A DNA stretch of 64,000 bases. It comes from Pseudomonas sp. AB6. Lineage in GTDB: Bacteria > Pseudomonadota > Gammaproteobacteria > Pseudomonadales > Pseudomonadaceae. A program made the translations under genes and the position numbers. Under the pieces are notes generated by a model that was not told where the DNA came from, did no database searches, and saw only the letters and a list, made by a program, of their open reading frames with translations. Positions 8,501-16,734 of this stretch are shown piece by piece (positions within the stretch are counted from its first letter, which is position 1; every line of letters starts with the position of its first letter). The stretch spans positions 651,001-715,000 of the forward strand of contig NZ_JAVIWJ010000001.1 of NCBI RefSeq assembly GCF_034314105.1, read 5' to 3'.

Positions 8501-10321
8501 GCCGTTATTTCCACGGGGGAAGCGCTTGAACTGACGCGTCTGTCGGCGTCCGACGGACTGTCAGTCGGTCACTACCCTAAGGTTATTCCGGTGACCGTTG
8601 CGGAGCAGGGTGGTATTGAAATGCGGGTCGCGGGGGGCTGTGAAACGTCAACGATAGAACGCGAATCCGGGGTGTTCGACATCACCGTTGATGGGCACGC
8701 CTATCGCCTCGACAGCAACCAGACCGACCCGGCTTTACGCGCACTAGAGGTTGAGAAACTGTCTGCTCGGTCGGGGCAATTGGAAGAATTACCGACGTTG
8801 TGCCGAGCGGTCCGTGATCTCATCCCAGGTGCGCCGTGTGCCGACTACGTGAAGCTGGTCTTGCCGGCCATCGAAGTCCCGCTGGAAGTTGCAGGTGTGC
8901 CCGCAACGCTGGGACAGCATTCCAGCTCGGCTTTTTCCGCACGCGAATACCAGCTGGCCCGTATTACCCTCCCCCACGGCACCGTTGATGTGCTGACGCA
9001 CGAAGGCAAGTTCTGTAAGTGGGATCATCAGGTTATTCCAGCAAAAGGCCGGCGTGTTGCTCAACTGTCGGCGGATAAAAAACTGATTCCGCTCACCCTC
9101 CAGGAAAAGTCCACACTGGGTTTTTCCGAACAACCGGTGTATCAGGATCGCGTTAGCGGCCGACTGTCACCACTCCAGCATTTGGGTGTGCCACCTGAGG
9201 TGGATGAGGGTTATGTGCAACTGATCATTCAGGCACTGCCTGCGGTTGAGCTTGATGGCATTGCACAGGGCGTTGCCGATAAACGCAGTTTGCGCGCTGT
9301 GCCCCTGGAAATCGGCGGCAGACATTATGTGGTCGTTGAGGCGGATGTTGGTGTGTTCTATCAGGCGCCGAAGACTTCCACGGGCCAATACGCATTCGTG
9401 CGGGTGACGGAAAAAACGGTGATTAACCAGTATTTATCCATCTCAGAGCAGTACCGATTGGTGGCGGAGCGCACGAATATTTTGCAGGATCGAGAAAACA
9501 TTGCTCGGTTATTGTTTGAGCTGGAAAAGAACACCCCAGCGTTTGAGCAGCAAGTTTTGCTTGGCAAAACAGCCACATATGAGGCCTATAAAAATGCCTG
9601 TGAGCAGCATTCGCTTGAGAATGAGCTTTACGGTTACGCTCAGAAGTTGCTGACCGGCGAGGTCGCGCAGACTCGGTTTTTCGCCATGGCCAAGTCGAGC
9701 ATTGCTGACTTCAAACGCTTGGGTGAAAGGAGTCTTTTGGGAAAGGAGCATCACGTCAAGGTGCTCAACACATTATTGCCACTGCAGTCACGGGCAAAGG
9801 ATTGGGTGCCATTGACCGTCGGCAGTATCGCCTTGGCACAGACAGCTGAAAAGTTGTCTGTTGATGTTCAGGGCGCCAATTTCGCCTACGCCATGGTTGA
9901 AACTGCCGAGGGGCAACGTTCGGTTTATTACGCGTTTTCCGGGGGTCAGAAAGCCAAAAGCTTCAAGTTCAAACTGCACATACCGGACAGCGACACTCAG
10001 GTAATCGAAGGTGTTACTTACATCGATGCCGGGATTCGTATGCGCGGCCAAGCGGCTGATCCAGCATTCACCAGCTTGCCGGTGCTGCGCGATGCCGATC
10101 ATTTGAATATCACGGAAATGCTGCGCTACCTGGACTCAGAGCGTTTGATTGCGACCATCCTCAAACAAGACCTGCAGGGGGTTGCACTGCGCGATATTCA
10201 CTTCTTTACCTTGATGGACACCTGTAGGTCTTGCGGTGGTGTGATATTGCCGCAAACCCGGCTGATGTTTCCGGGGGTGAACTTCTCCGTCAGTTACCTG
10301 AAGAACTACAACCGAGTGTAA
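5567..10321 (+). CDS. Giant toxin-like protein with C-terminal deaminase-like domain
   Basis: A 1584-residue protein with no cleavable signal peptide. The ATG at 5567 has AAGGGA about 8 bases upstream; an in-frame TTG at 5546 has no such support. The long N-terminal part is unassigned and Leu/Ala-rich. Around residues 790-850, FYGCIKDLAAGDKSAGTAIG is followed by a hydrophobic stretch (ILFALIPLGEFAGSTARL), a layout seen in large Pseudomonas toxin-like proteins and possibly membrane-inserting. The last 100 or so residues resemble polymorphic-toxin cytidine deaminases: a strand pair (FAYAMVETAEGQRSVYYAF), a helix starting IDAGIRMR, then CRSCGGVI (Cys1553, Cys1556) and FPGVNFSVSY. The usual catalytic Glu of [H/C/D]xE is Gly1489 here. 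No immunity gene or secretion apparatus adjoins it. The toxin assignment is inference; the CxxC tail is visible. Confidence 0.6.
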   Translation: MLEPTSENPQNLDTVSDADLAVINLSAYDTSSIVEWISSASGSTLYKGLAARTEGESPFQTIVSTMFPAHDDYQDKALLNSLTQQLDSLSVLLLIIESLNAIPASETDSAVLPVDLATPLSTATRQLYFHKIAEYAMNPESLPWLSQAISSAQAMPSMRALSLATRLLQERSTITSAFALRTASLLVPPAEPVESTSLQDAPDLQALLSDYSVLNRWNPGRGADELFLDVGIDLLSTSDGSGRKLRLSAHETWEALAHTVAFKTLFAPLLADMGWYGAQVNEHASPKVTQALAGHAIVAFFLLATESDGNPIERFFYSEQAGQYSHVGLIEQLRKEVIKRQPTASPAAVSVLMYLLLREMAPELLVQNLPDSLNYGRSLQSVSFLQGVCLLEALAPGTAQSSRFDEVVLVSVQTVNSDNPRIRELWAKARVVPALRYAIAHNAVVWTEGRDIRQASPAQVTQALTFLKEQQDLHAKALHNLLTLKVPDREQIARHQLGEAGVNPSIWGAGPRGEEVFTYLEGRGFYRAPGYEWSRLTATGDELGLGKQATVLELVMMGELKAVDKPRVPEVYKQAFAAFHQAMTQAETVIIRRLLDEMPLAQRTLLATSTCEISRLQFQGGEGEQGVFIRCQPGDHRHDYHRHTVNEETFFEIIPAAGVARQVSQGFDYHVPEPDYTWDIVTNGQKEQLWHQAQALAKVTPLNPVDSDAYLLGSVSRSTVRPAHPLKATLIPAPTLVFLPAASEALALDAVAAAVAEHLLTATMASLKQLHTHETGWEQIWSVEKKIADFTARFIIPFYGCIKDLAAGDKSAGTAIGCTMDILFALIPLGEFAGSTARLVMRAGELSVFSITEQMSKEMAQLALSLVEQSGIFLIRDVPKLLWKLSNPAWKTLLEQVPALAKVFSDRESATGAAMLKSGMYLLPERLEDVWIPGIEGTDQRAVVDGINPVAVRNLGTTESPVFRLLDPYTEKAFGPALAVISTGEALELTRLSASDGLSVGHYPKVIPVTVAEQGGIEMRVAGGCETSTIERESGVFDITVDGHAYRLDSNQTDPALRALEVEKLSARSGQLEELPTLCRAVRDLIPGAPCADYVKLVLPAIEVPLEVAGVPATLGQHSSSAFSAREYQLARITLPHGTVDVLTHEGKFCKWDHQVIPAKGRRVAQLSADKKLIPLTLQEKSTLGFSEQPVYQDRVSGRLSPLQHLGVPPEVDEGYVQLIIQALPAVELDGIAQGVADKRSLRAVPLEIGGRHYVVVEADVGVFYQAPKTSTGQYAFVRVTEKTVINQYLSISEQYRLVAERTNILQDRENIARLLFELEKNTPAFEQQVLLGKTATYEAYKNACEQHSLENELYGYAQKLLTGEVAQTRFFAMAKSSIADFKRLGERSLLGKEHHVKVLNTLLPLQSRAKDWVPLTVGSIALAQTAEKLSVDVQGANFAYAMVETAEGQRSVYYAFSGGQKAKSFKFKLHIPDSDTQVIEGVTYIDAGIRMRGQAADPAFTSLPVLRDADHLNITEMLRYLDSERLIATILKQDLQGVALRDIHFFTLMDTCRSCGGVILPQTRLMFPGVNFSVSYLKNYNRV

Positions 10322-10356
10322 TCAAGCCTGCATCAGCGTCGGCTACTTTCGATTGA

Positions 10357-11700
10357 CTAAAGGATGCGGTACAGCAAGCGCTCAATCCGCACCCGGCTGA
10401 CCCGGCGCAGGAAGGTGCGTACCGCAACCGGGTAATCGTTGAGGGTGTCGAGCTCATCGTACTTGCCCACGCGTAAGGTATTGCGCATCAGTTGGGTCAA
10501 TTCAGTGTTGCGGGGTGCAGTCCATTGGCCCTGGGGATCGTCGATCAACAGGGCGTTTTCCAGGTCCAGTTGAAAGGCGCGTGGATTGAGGTTGTTGCCG
10601 GTCAGCAACGTGTATTGGTCATCTGCCCACAAACCTTTGAGGTGGAACGTGTTGTCGCCGTCCTTCCACAGGTGCAGGTTCAACTGATGTTTAGCAATGG
10701 GCTGCTGATGCTTGCGGGCAAATTTGCGCAGGCTGATTTCGTAGAGATACGGCAGCGCGGCGATGACTTTGAACGGCTCGTCGGCAGGAATGAAGAAGTC
10801 GTTGGCACTCTTGTCGCCAATGATGATGTCGATTTTTACCCCACGCTTAAGGGCGCGGTTGATTGCTCGGGTTACCACCAGCGGCAGGTTGAAATACGGC
10901 GTGCACAGGGTCAATTGTGTTTGGCTGGTGGCGATCAATTCGCAGATTGTGCGGCTAAGCGGGTTTTTGTTGCCTACACCCAGCAGCGGGATAATGCGCA
11001 GCTCACCGGTGCCCTCGATGCCGGCAGTGGTGTCGTACGCCGCGTGCTTAAGGTGGTTGCGGAATCCGCGAATTTCGCCGCGCAAGCTTCGGGAGGTAGG
11101 GGGTGAGGGCAGGTCTAACCGGTGTACAGCATTCGACGTAAGCACGTCCTGGCGCACCATGCGTTGCATCGAATCGGCCAATGCCTTGTTTTGCAACAAG
11201 TGATAACGGTCGAGACGATACTTGTCGAATTTATGCAGATAAACGTTGTTGATACTGGCGCCGCTGTAGATCACACAATCGTCGATCACGATGCCCTTGA
11301 GGTGCAATACACCGAACAGTTCGCGGGTTTGCACTGGCACGCCATAGATTGGCACTTCCACATCGTGTTCAAGGTTCTGCGCCTGATACCACGTTGAATT
11401 GCCCGGCTGCTTGCCGGCCCCGATCAAGCCCCGCTGTGCCCGGAACCAGTCCACCAACACCACCACATCCAGCTCCGGTCGTGCTGCTTTGGCTGCGTAC
11501 AATGCATTGAGAATGTCCTGGCCAGCTTCATCTTGCTGCAGATATAGCGCAACTATGTAGATGCGCTGCAAGGCCGAGGCGATTTTTTCCAGAAGGCAGC
11601 GTCGATAGTCGGCGGCGCTTGGCAGCAACGTTATGGCCTCAGCTGAGGAGGCAAAACCACGAAGTGTAGGAACAACGGAGCGTCTGAACGTGGAGCGCAT
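10357..11700 (-). CDS. pssA: CDP-diacylglycerol--serine O-phosphatidyltransferase
   Basis: A 447-residue peripheral membrane enzyme of the phospholipase D superfamily that makes phosphatidylserine, precursor of phosphatidylethanolamine. It tracks E. coli PssA along its length: LLEKIASALQRIYIVALYLQ, PELDVVVLVDWFRAQRG, the first HxK motif VLHLKGIVIDD, YSGASINNVYLH, CTPYFNLP, DKSANDFFIPADEPFK, the second HxK motif FHLKGLWADD and TGNNLNPRAF. GAGAGG just before the ATG at 11700 supports this start; a TTG at 11727 would add nine residues. It converges with the giant toxin-like gene, and the 35-bp gap leaves little room for separate terminators. Confidence 0.95.
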   Translation of the reverse strand: MRSTFRRSVVPTLRGFASSAEAITLLPSAADYRRCLLEKIASALQRIYIVALYLQQDEAGQDILNALYAAKAARPELDVVVLVDWFRAQRGLIGAGKQPGNSTWYQAQNLEHDVEVPIYGVPVQTRELFGVLHLKGIVIDDCVIYSGASINNVYLHKFDKYRLDRYHLLQNKALADSMQRMVRQDVLTSNAVHRLDLPSPPTSRSLRGEIRGFRNHLKHAAYDTTAGIEGTGELRIIPLLGVGNKNPLSRTICELIATSQTQLTLCTPYFNLPLVVTRAINRALKRGVKIDIIIGDKSANDFFIPADEPFKVIAALPYLYEISLRKFARKHQQPIAKHQLNLHLWKDGDNTFHLKGLWADDQYTLLTGNNLNPRAFQLDLENALLIDDPQGQWTAPRNTELTQLMRNTLRVGKYDELDTLNDYPVAVRTFLRRVSRVRIERLLYRIL

Positions 11701-11956
11701 AAGCCTCTCGAAGTAATAACCGGACAACTCGCAAGCTTACACCAGTGCTGGGTCAGGTGGATGACAACATCAATGTCACCCCTGTCTCTTTAGGCATCAA
11801 TTCGATGGGGTAAGTTTTCATACACTATAAGAACGTTTTTTTGCAAGAGGGTTGTAGTTGTTTTTGACGTAATAAATGGCGTTTATAGGCTCAGATCAGA
11901 CAGCATCAAGTGTTATCCAAGTTTGGTTGGTGTACGCTAGCCACGTCTAGAAAAGG

Positions 11957-13507
11957 ATGAAGTTGTTGAGTTTTCACGATGACGATAACAGCGTAGATCT
12001 GCTGCAACCGATTAAAAGAGCGCCAGTGCTATGGTTGGCAGTCATTGCGATTTTTTTGGTGTGTGTATCTATTGTCACGTTTAACGTGTGGCAGCTTGAG
12101 CACGCAAAAAATCATGAGCTTAATCAAGCTGAAATTGCCACCTCAAATCTTTCTAAATCCCTGGCTCAACAAGCCGAAGATACCTTCGACGAAGCTGATG
12201 TCATTTTGGTCGACTTGGAAGAGCGGATGGAAGTCGATGGGCGAGGGCCAGCACAAGTCAGCCGAATCGAACGCCTTCTGGCGCGGCATGTTTTTCAAAC
12301 GCATCAACTGCAGGGTGTGTTTTACTTTGACCGCACAGGCCGATGGGTTATTAGCTCGTTCGGCATCAAGCCGCCAGATGCTAATAATGCGGATCGGGAA
12401 TATTTCCTGTTCCACAAGCAAAACGCCAGTCTTGGACCTCACATAAGCAAGGCGGTGCGTAGCCGAACCACGAACGATTGGATCATCCCCGTTAGCAGAC
12501 GCGTGAATGACAAAAATGGAAACTTCGATGGCGTGGTATTGGCCACATTAAACATGAAGTATTTTGACCAGTTTTTCGACAGTTTCAATATGGACAATAA
12601 GGGTGCGATCTTCTTGTCCATGACGGATGGCACGGTGTTGGCCAGACGTCCTTTTACTGATGATGTAATCGGTACGTCTCTCGCCAAAGGCCGGGTCTTC
12701 AGCGACTATTTATCCAAGTCCACATCGGGTACCGCAATGGTGACTTCGATTGTTGACAATGTAACCAGATTGTATGGTTACCGGCAGCTGGAGAAGTACC
12801 CACTAGTGGTAGCAGCGGCGGTTTCCGAAGAGTCGTTGTTGGATGAGTGGCGGCAGAACGCGTTTAAATCAATCATCATTATTGTCAGTGCCGTGATGGC
12901 CAACATTTTATTCGGAGTTCTGTTGATTCAGCAGATTAGATTTGGTCTGCAAGCGGAAGCGAAGATGCGTATCGCCCAAAGTTCGTTAGAAAAGCTCGCA
13001 TTGCAGGACAGCTTGACCGGCTTAGCTAACCGTCGCCATTTTGAGCGAGTGCTTGATGTTGAATTTCGCCGAAGTGAGCGAAAAAAGGCGCCTTTAAGCT
13101 TGATCATGTTGGATATCGATTTTTTTAAAAGTTTTAACGATACCTATGGTCATTACGCCGGTGATCATTGCATCGTTGCAGTCGCGGATACCTTACGGAC
13201 TTGCCTGAATCGTGCGGGCGATTTGGCGGTTCGCTATGGCGGAGAGGAGATGGCTATTTTCTTGCCAGAAAATGACGCGGCGGGTGCGTTTGCCTTGGCG
13301 GAAAAAATACGTTCCGCTGTGGTTGCCAAACAGATACTCCACGCCGATAACCCTCTGGGTATCGTCACGGTGAGCATGGGATGTTATACCTGTGTACCTG
13401 GCGAACAAAATACGATTGGGAAGTTGATACAAAATGCGGATGCCGCGCTGTATAGCGCTAAAAAAGGCGGGAGAAATCGCTGCGTGACTTTTGGAGGGGA
13501 TGCTTAA
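11957..13507 (+). CDS. Membrane diguanylate cyclase with periplasmic sensor domain
   Basis: A 516-residue inner-membrane protein. The first TM helix is at about 25-46 (LWLAVIAIFLVCVSIVTFNV) and the second at about 303-325, with about 250 residues of periplasmic sensor between them that resembles dCache/PDC domains (FYFDRTGRWVISS, DREYFLFHK, RSRTTNDWIIPVSRR). The C-terminal GGDEF domain (about 345-510) should make c-di-GMP from two GTP. Its signature is GGEEM at 428-432, with Met where Phe is usual; the catalytic GGEE portion is intact. The inhibitory RxxD site (RAGD) stands five residues upstream. A second cyclase follows 100 bp downstream. Confidence 0.88.
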   Translation: MKLLSFHDDDNSVDLLQPIKRAPVLWLAVIAIFLVCVSIVTFNVWQLEHAKNHELNQAEIATSNLSKSLAQQAEDTFDEADVILVDLEERMEVDGRGPAQVSRIERLLARHVFQTHQLQGVFYFDRTGRWVISSFGIKPPDANNADREYFLFHKQNASLGPHISKAVRSRTTNDWIIPVSRRVNDKNGNFDGVVLATLNMKYFDQFFDSFNMDNKGAIFLSMTDGTVLARRPFTDDVIGTSLAKGRVFSDYLSKSTSGTAMVTSIVDNVTRLYGYRQLEKYPLVVAAAVSEESLLDEWRQNAFKSIIIIVSAVMANILFGVLLIQQIRFGLQAEAKMRIAQSSLEKLALQDSLTGLANRRHFERVLDVEFRRSERKKAPLSLIMLDIDFFKSFNDTYGHYAGDHCIVAVADTLRTCLNRAGDLAVRYGGEEMAIFLPENDAAGAFALAEKIRSAVVAKQILHADNPLGIVTVSMGCYTCVPGEQNTIGKLIQNADAALYSAKKGGRNRCVTFGGDA

Positions 13508-13608
13508 GAAGGTAAGGTCCAATTTGAAGTACTACGCTTGATCGGCTGGCGCGAGCAACCCCGCGCCGAATTGCCCATAGATTGTTATCCCACCCTGGAC
13601 AGCCATTT

Positions 13609-14682
13609 ATGCAGAATATCGGAGGAAAGGGACTTCCGATCACCAAGCGTTTGTTCAAGTCGCGAGCGATAGGTTCGGCGCTCGGCTTTCTTTGTATTGC
13701 GGTCGCTACCTTCCCTTTACGCCCTCCCGACTGGGTATGGGCGTTGATGATTCTCAATGGATTTATCTGGCCAGCAGCTGCGTTTCAATGGTCGCGTCAC
13801 TCCACCTTTGCGCTAAAAACCGAGCAACGTAATTTGCTGTTGGATTCGTTTTTCTGTGGTTTTTGGGTAGGAACGATGCAGTTCAACCTGTTACCCAGTG
13901 TGACGAGTCTGTCGATGATGGGAATGAATAACATCGCTTTGGGCGGCGTGCGTCTTCTGCTCGCAGGTTGGCTGGCCCAGGCCTTAGGCCTCGCAGTGTC
14001 AATGCTAATGCTCCCCTTTGCATTTCAGCCTGAGACCAGCACAGTGCAGATGTACGCCTGCGTGCCATTGCTGGCTATTTACCCATTGATGCTTGGCAGG
14101 ATTGCCTATCAACAAAATCATCTGTTGAAAAGCCATAAACGCGCATTGTTGGCGCTTAGCCAGACTGACAGCTTGTCCGGGCTATTAAACCATGGGGCCT
14201 GGAAGGCTCATCTAGACCTAGAGTTTCAGCGTTGCACGCGAGCCCAGCAAGGCGGCACCATTGCTTTGATAGATATTGATCATTTCAAAGTAATTAACGA
14301 TACGTACGGGCATGTGGTCGGTGACATCGTTCTGCGGCAACTGAGCAGAGTCCTCAACGAGAACTTGCGCTGTGCAGACTTGGCGGGTCGGTACGGCGGT
14401 GACGAATTTTGTGTAATTCTGCCCGACACCTCGTTGGCGACTGCGACTGAAATCATGGATCGCCTGCGCGACACCTTCAGTGCGACTCACTACGAGTTTG
14501 AACCGATGATGAAAGTCAGCCTCAGTATCGGCCTCGCGCCTTTTAGCCTGTCACATGTGGACGCAACCTACTGGTTAAGCGAGGCTGACAAGGCCTTGTA
14601 TGGGGCGAAAGGCAACGGTCGCAACCGAGTCAGTTGCAGGGTAGATGGCGCTTTCCATCCAATTCTGATTGACCCGGCCTAG
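13609..14682 (+). CDS. MASE2-type membrane diguanylate cyclase (AdrA/DgcC-like)
   Basis: A 357-residue protein with several hydrophobic helices in residues 15-170, beginning KRLFKSRAIGSALGFLCIAV and matching the MASE2 sensor of E. coli AdrA/DgcC. The GGDEF domain (about 185-345) has DSLSGLLNHGAWKAHLD, IDIDHFKVINDTYGHVVGD, an RCAD inhibitory site and a canonical GGDEF at 263-267. In enterobacteria AdrA activates cellulose; no cellulose genes lie here. The ATG at 13609 was chosen over a TTG at 13582, though no clear ribosome site precedes either. It converges with glpQ, leaving 7 bp between stops. Confidence 0.88.
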   Translation: MQNIGGKGLPITKRLFKSRAIGSALGFLCIAVATFPLRPPDWVWALMILNGFIWPAAAFQWSRHSTFALKTEQRNLLLDSFFCGFWVGTMQFNLLPSVTSLSMMGMNNIALGGVRLLLAGWLAQALGLAVSMLMLPFAFQPETSTVQMYACVPLLAIYPLMLGRIAYQQNHLLKSHKRALLALSQTDSLSGLLNHGAWKAHLDLEFQRCTRAQQGGTIALIDIDHFKVINDTYGHVVGDIVLRQLSRVLNENLRCADLAGRYGGDEFCVILPDTSLATATEIMDRLRDTFSATHYEFEPMMKVSLSIGLAPFSLSHVDATYWLSEADKALYGAKGNGRNRVSCRVDGAFHPILIDPA

Positions 14683-14689
14683 CCGCGTT

Positions 14690-15820
14690 TCAATAGCCGT
14701 TGCGGCGCAACAGTGTGTCAATACTGTCCTTTGATGGGCGTCCGTAAAACTTCAGCAACTGCGCTGCACGGTTAGTGAAGAAACCGTCGGCGCCACGCAT
14801 GCTCAGCGCTTTGAAATCTTCGGCAGCATCGACGGTGTAAGGGTGAATCAATAGACCCCGGTCATGGGCCATTTTGGTCATCCACGGCTTGACCATGTCC
14901 ATGTAACTCTGATCCCCACCGTGCTTGAGCACTGAGGCGGGACCAATCCCCGAGGCGCCGTGGGCTTTAGCCCAATCCATCCAAGCGGCAAACTCTGCTT
15001 CTGACTTTACCTCGCGTTTTGCGTAGAAGGCCGCTTTGTCCTTGGCGCCAGAGGCTTTGAAATCCACCGTCGAGCTAGCTTCCATGTAGCCGTCGCCGAT
15101 CCACAGCAACAGTACTTTAGGCACTTGTGGCATGTTTTTTTGCAACAGTTCCAGGCTAGGCCTTTCGAAAGTCTGCAAAATCACGCGGCCCGGTGTATTG
15201 GCGACATTTACGTGGCCCTTGGCTGCCGCGGGGCGTTGGTCGAGCCAGCCGCGTTTGGCCAATAGTTTCTGCAAATCCTCTTCTACACCTGGAAACTGTG
15301 CCGGTAATTTGGTTTCGACATACAGCCCCGGCTTGTTCTCACCCTCTTCAGCGATGTTGATAACTTCATTGAGTGTCAGAATCTTCAAGCCGACATAGCT
15401 ACTGCGCGCCCTGGCGGGGAAGGCTGCGTTAAACCAAGAACCGGCATCGAGGCGCTTGAGTTCTTCCAGAGTGAAAGTGCTGATGGGATCGTTAACCCGC
15501 TCGGGATAGACCTGCGCGATGTTGGTGGTGCGCCCGAGGGTATTGTCGTGCAGCGCAATCAGTACTCCATCTTTGGTGCGCTGAATATCCATCTCTAAAT
15601 AGTCGGCACCCAGATCGCGAGCCAATGCATACGAGGGGATGGTCTCTTCAGGTGCATCGAATGAGGCGCCCCGATGGCCAATGACCGCTGGCCAGGGAAC
15701 GCCAATTTTTTCTGCAAGCGCTTTGCCGGGATGTTCCATGGCTAAGCTTGTTTCGCTCAAAAAGAGGGCGCTGACTAGCAGTGTTAGAAGCCCGAGTTTT
15801 TTTGGAATTTGATTTAGCAT
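14690..15820 (-). CDS. glpQ: Periplasmic glycerophosphodiester phosphodiesterase
   Basis: A 376-residue exported enzyme that cuts glycerophosphodiesters to glycerol 3-phosphate plus an alcohol. A signal peptide is visible (KKLGLLTLLVSALFLSETSLA, cleavage near residue 27). The GDPD TIM barrel has GHRGASFDAPEETIPSY, LEMDIQRTKDGVLIALHD (catalytic His pair and metal ligands) and YVETKLP. AAGGAAGG lies just before two adjacent ATGs (15823 and 15820); either start is possible. It is transcribed in the same direction as the DedA gene but starts 95 bp downstream of it. No glpT transporter is adjacent. Confidence 0.92.
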   Translation of the reverse strand: MLNQIPKKLGLLTLLVSALFLSETSLAMEHPGKALAEKIGVPWPAVIGHRGASFDAPEETIPSYALARDLGADYLEMDIQRTKDGVLIALHDNTLGRTTNIAQVYPERVNDPISTFTLEELKRLDAGSWFNAAFPARARSSYVGLKILTLNEVINIAEEGENKPGLYVETKLPAQFPGVEEDLQKLLAKRGWLDQRPAAAKGHVNVANTPGRVILQTFERPSLELLQKNMPQVPKVLLLWIGDGYMEASSTVDFKASGAKDKAAFYAKREVKSEAEFAAWMDWAKAHGASGIGPASVLKHGGDQSYMDMVKPWMTKMAHDRGLLIHPYTVDAAEDFKALSMRGADGFFTNRAAQLLKFYGRPSKDSIDTLLRRNGY

Positions 15821-15914
15821 CATTGGACCTTCCTTATCAGTCATCAGACAGTGGCGGTTGCACTGTAGCAAGTCATGCATGACGGATTGGCGAAGGATCG
15901 CGCCGCGACGCTAT

Positions 15915-16484
15915 TTAACGTGGCAATGCTTTCAGGCGCCGGCGCACAAAGCGCAATAATGCAAGCATCAACCCCACCACAATGATTGCCAAAAGCGCAT
16001 CTTGTTCGTAGCGCTTGATGTCCGCGAACAACCACTCCAGGGATTGACCGAATAGGAAACCGATCCCGGCTATCAGCGGTGCCCAAATGGCGGCCCCGAT
16101 CAGATTAAGCAGGATGAAGCGCGAAGCCGGAACATTGCTCATGCCAATGGTGATGGGCCCCGCGATACGTAAGCCATACATAAACCGTACGCAGATGATC
16201 AGCCCGGTTTGATAGCGCTCTAGCAGGAGGCTAACCCGCCGGGCGCTGGGTTGCAGTTTCGGGAAGCGCTCCAACAGCCGACTGCCGTAGCGGCGCCCGA
16301 TCATGAAGAACAACATGTCGCTTAATGCTCCACCGCACATTGCGATAAGCGCCAGTACCGGGAACGACAAATAACCTTCATGAGCCGCAAAGCCGGCAAT
16401 TATCAGGACTGTTTCCCCTTCCAGGGCCGCTCCAATAAAAACGGCCAGATAGCCGTATTCAGCAATTACCTGTGTCAGCGTCAT
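15915..16484 (-). CDS. DedA-family inner-membrane protein
   Basis: A 189-residue polytopic membrane protein of the DedA/SNARE-associated family. It shows EGETVLIIAGFAAHEGYLSF, GRRYGSRLLERFP and RFMYGLRIAGPITIGMS, the conserved re-entrant and amphipathic segments with the family Arg and Gly residues. DedA proteins support membrane lipid carrier (undecaprenyl phosphate) recycling or pH homeostasis; the exact substrate of this member is not evident. A good ATG at 16484 is used. Confidence 0.9.
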   Translation of the reverse strand: MTLTQVIAEYGYLAVFIGAALEGETVLIIAGFAAHEGYLSFPVLALIAMCGGALSDMLFFMIGRRYGSRLLERFPKLQPSARRVSLLLERYQTGLIICVRFMYGLRIAGPITIGMSNVPASRFILLNLIGAAIWAPLIAGIGFLFGQSLEWLFADIKRYEQDALLAIIVVGLMLALLRFVRRRLKALPR

Positions 16485-16629
16485 ACGCCATCCTTATGAA
16501 GTAGGGCCATGCGCCTGAATTGACTGATCGCCGTGGCGGTTTGTTCCGTTGGCTGGCTGGCTGGTTCGAACTGCCAATTGCAGCCTTCGGCAGCGCCACA
16601 GAAGATCTGGTCCCCTAACCAATCGTCTT

Positions 16630-16700
16630 CTTCGGCAGGCCAACTCCCACAGAACCTGAGTCTGGCACGATTCTGGGAGCAGGCTTGCCTGCGAACGTTA
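16630..16700. repeat. Degenerate REPIN-like inverted pair
   Basis: TTCGGCAGGCCAACTCCCAC at 16632-16651 faces TGGGAGCAGGCTTGCCTGCG near 16674-16693, the same core as the intact REPIN at 31397-31483. It lies in the 250-bp gap between the AspT-type antiporter gene and the DedA gene. The rest of that gap shows no gene. Confidence 0.5.
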
Positions 16701-16734
16701 CGGGGCGGTGTGCACTGGCTCCAGGCGCAGCGGT

